Shown here piece by piece: positions 62,109-64,000 of a stretch of DNA of 64,000 nt. Origin of the DNA: Candidatus Geocrenenecus huangii (GTDB taxonomy: Archaea > Thermoproteota > Nitrososphaeria_A > Caldarchaeales > Wolframiiraptoraceae); the NCBI GenBank assembly GCA_023268155.1, contig JALNKM010000003.1:62001-126000 (forward strand), in the 5' to 3' direction. Made by a program: the position numbers and the translations under genes. The notes beneath the pieces were generated by a model, which saw nothing but the letters and a program-made list of their open reading frames with translations, had not been told where the DNA came from and searched no databases. Every line of letters begins with the position of its first letter. Positions within the stretch are counted from its first letter, which is position 1.

Positions 62109-64000
62109 CTATATCTTCGGTATCTTCATAATTCTTTTCACTGTTTTCTTTTTCCGATGAGTACTTTTAAGTTTGATCTTTCTAGCAAGATGCGAGAAAA
62201 TCATTACGATATTGACTAACGGGAGTAGCATTAGGATGACCGGGTTGACAAATTGGACCGGAAGCATGAAACTTAACTTGGTTTCATCTATTATCTGGAT
62301 TGATGAAAAGTATTCTTCGCCGTCGTAGAGTATGCCGACCTTGTAGGCTCCGCCAGGCATATACGATTCTACTACCCCATTCTCATCCGTCTCCAGTTCT
62401 TCTATTAGAATATTATCACGCTCCATTCTCAATCTTAATCCTTTCAACTTCTCGCCTAAAGTGTTGTAGAATGTGCTCACAAATTTATATACATCGACTT
62501 GCATCGTCAAACTCTTAGGAGAATCTAAGGTAAAGGTCTTAGACCCTACCTTCACATTCTTGAATACTACTTCTATGGTTAATTCGCCTCCCGGAAGCTT
62601 CTCAGTAAATGGGTTGTTTTCAGAGATAGAGATCTCTGACGTTTTCTTCCCGCTCACGTATATGTTGACTTTCCCGAATTTCATTGTTTCCCCATTCTTC
62701 AGTTTTACAGATGCTTCCAATGTGTAGATGCTCGCACTAATTGTTACGGGCATCTCGTCTGTTACCAGATTTATTTCACGTGTATCCGTCTTTACCTTAA
62801 CGTCCTTGTAATATACTCCTACAATATAGAGGGTTATATTCGGAAGGTTAGGGATCCTCGCTTGTCCATTCTGGTTTAAGTCTACTAAGACCTCTTTATC
62901 TCCAACCGAAATAATGACTCTTCCACCATCTATCGCTTGTTTCTCTGCATCTACTACGTTTAGTCTTAAATCTAGAATTCCAGGCGCGACTACTTCTAGA
63001 AGATTTCTATCTATTTCGATAGGTGCTTCTCCTTCTCCAACTTTAAACCCGTAAAGATATACCTTGTAAGAATATGTTGTGAATGGTATATTCCTGAGAA
63101 AAGCAATACCTGAAGTATTTGTCATACTGTTTGTCTTCGACGCTCCCACCAGTAATTCTATCAACGCATCTGGGATGACTGATTCCTTATCTTTATCATA
63201 AAGTTTTATGTAGGCGTCTCCGACTCTTAGATTAATCGTGTAGGATGTCGACGACTGAGGCTGGACGACGACTTGACCAGATTCTACACCCATAACATAA
63301 GCTACAAAATTATATTTTATGGGTAGAAACTCTCCTACCTCAGCTAGACCAGAGTTATCAGTTTTGAATATAAAGTATCTTGCACCATTCTCTAGATAGG
63401 CTACGACGTCTGCTGACAAAGGCTCATCATAGATATTCAGCGTGGCCACAGTAATGTTCTTTCCTCTAATCTTTATAGATAGTTCTTGCTCGTCTCTCGT
63501 AATGCCTACCTTTGTTTCTGCAACCTCTTGCTCCCCTATGTAGAGTTTTACCAAGTATTCTTCGTATGCTGGAATATTTTCTAGAGAAACGTATCCAGCT
63601 GAGAAGTCTAGAGGTATTTCTAGAACTTCTTTCTTTAATATTCCTTTCAGATATCTGGTTATAGATGAGTTTGCGAGAGATGATCCATCAATAGTTAATC
63701 TTGAATCAAAGAAGTTTGCCCTGATGCTTCCTTTAGCTGTCTGCGGAGTTATTTCATACTCTTTAGAGTAGACAGTTATCCCCGCCACAGAAACGGTTAA
63801 CTTGAACTCTCCGAGGGGAACGTGACCGAATCTCAATTCTCCCTCTAACGTTGAAGTTCTTGATACAAGCCTATTCATGTTGTCTCTTATCTCTCCATTA
63901 ATCTCTGTTCCCAGATTTGAAACGATACTTTCACCATCGAAATCGTACACTGTAATGTTAAGTCTCACGGCCCGAGTAGTTACAGAGGCCGTTTCATCTC
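62109..64000 (-). CDS. Large beta-sandwich repeat surface protein, 5' end missing
   Basis: The frame stays open to the window end, so the protein is at least 630 residues. It consists of repeated units of about 90 residues built of beta strands, each with a D/N-x-x-G turn and a 'L-x-x-I/L-P' end, resembling carboxypeptidase-regulatory-like or Cna-B-type domains: GSASPVI-type strand, DNSGLAEVG, NTSGIAFLRN, DLNQNGQARIPNL, DENGVVESYMPG. A C-terminal membrane anchor (PVILMLLPLVNIVMIFSHLA) with a basic tail ends it. It is thus a stalk-like protein exposed outside the cell. No catalytic domain is seen in this part. The start and signal peptide lie beyond 64000. Confidence 0.7.
   Translation of the reverse strand, partial: DETASVTTRAVRLNITVYDFDGESIVSNLGTEINGEIRDNMNRLVSRTSTLEGELRFGHVPLGEFKLTVSVAGITVYSKEYEITPQTAKGSIRANFFDSRLTIDGSSLANSSITRYLKGILKKEVLEIPLDFSAGYVSLENIPAYEEYLVKLYIGEQEVAETKVGITRDEQELSIKIRGKNITVATLNIYDEPLSADVVAYLENGARYFIFKTDNSGLAEVGEFLPIKYNFVAYVMGVESGQVVVQPQSSTSYTINLRVGDAYIKLYDKDKESVIPDALIELLVGASKTNSMTNTSGIAFLRNIPFTTYSYKVYLYGFKVGEGEAPIEIDRNLLEVVAPGILDLRLNVVDAEKQAIDGGRVIISVGDKEVLVDLNQNGQARIPNLPNITLYIVGVYYKDVKVKTDTREINLVTDEMPVTISASIYTLEASVKLKNGETMKFGKVNIYVSGKKTSEISISENNPFTEKLPGGELTIEVVFKNVKVGSKTFTLDSPKSLTMQVDVYKFVSTFYNTLGEKLKGLRLRMERDNILIEELETDENGVVESYMPGGAYKVGILYDGEEYFSSIQIIDETKLSFMLPVQFVNPVILMLLPLVNIVMIFSHLARKIKLKSTHRKKKTVKRIMKIPKI

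Overview
The window is a compact, moderately AT-rich archaeal chromosome segment of about 64 kb. It holds some 60 protein-coding genes, four tRNA genes, and no insertion sequence, prophage or CRISPR array that I can see. Reverse gyrase points to a thermophile. The information-processing set combines DNA polymerase D large subunit, FtsZ, Elf1, L44e, Alba, MCM, and two separate GINS genes placed next to mcm and next to priS. That mix suggests a TACK (Thermoproteota-side) lineage outside the classical Crenarchaeota, such as Aigarchaeota-, Korarchaeota- or Bathyarchaeota-like groups. This placement is inference from gene content only. Many genes have a TATA-like box about 26-32 nt before the start codon (leaderless style). 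Others carry good GGTGA or GGAGG Shine-Dalgarno sites.

Layout. 1-9.6 kb: end of a geranylgeranyl reductase, an orphan PqqD-like protein, a HAD phosphatase divergent from RidA, reverse gyrase, a stand-alone Lrp ligand-binding domain, TiaS, two proteins of unknown function and the initiator tRNA. 9.6-14.7 kb: a complete branched-chain amino-acid-type ABC transporter, permeases on the minus strand and binding protein plus ATPases on the plus strand. 14.8-17.2 kb: a degraded KaiC-like frame, a TauE/SafE exporter and a UPF0201 protein. 17.2-21.4 kb: a tightly packed minus-strand operon (alaX, prs, trmG10, rnz) centred on tRNA maturation and editing, with a divergent protein phosphatase. 21.4-26.4 kb: Hel308, MCM and Gins23. 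26.4-28.1 kb: intron-containing tRNA-Gly and tRNA-Lys and a sparse stretch with a decaying dehydrogenase gene.

28.1-42.5 kb: metabolic and membrane genes: nitroreductase, ArsB/NhaD-type permease, FAD oxidoreductase, M20 peptidase, PhoU-AbrB regulator, MFS carrier, metallo-beta-lactamase fold and hemerythrin pair, L44e, an aminotransferase homologue lacking its catalytic lysine, Alba, DUF2070 and a beta-CASP protein. 42.5-53.3 kb: Sec61-beta, PolD DP2, MIP18-type Fe-S factor, single-domain KaiC, GGGP synthase, Elf1, a RuvX/YqgF-like protein overlapping a Clp1-type kinase, Gins51 and primase small subunit. 53.3-64 kb: HerA-NurA, methionyl-tRNA synthetase with an apparent single-base frameshift near its start, a CdrS-like ribbon-helix-helix gene overlapping ftsZ, a TOPRIM / CitG-like / DUF447 cluster, signal peptidase, and a large repeat-rich surface protein running off the end.

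The genes work mostly in replication and repair (reverse gyrase, Hel308, MCM, GINS, PolD, primase, HerA-NurA), tRNA maturation (TiaS, RNase Z, TrmG10, AlaX, MetRS) and ether-lipid synthesis (GGGP synthase, geranylgeranyl reductases). The least ordinary observations are the cdrS-ftsZ overlap outside haloarchaea, the two-intron tRNA-Lys, the catalytically dead aminotransferase, the metG frameshift, the YqgF-like/Clp1 pair and several short genes (Sec61-beta, CdrS-like, small membrane proteins) that are easily missed.
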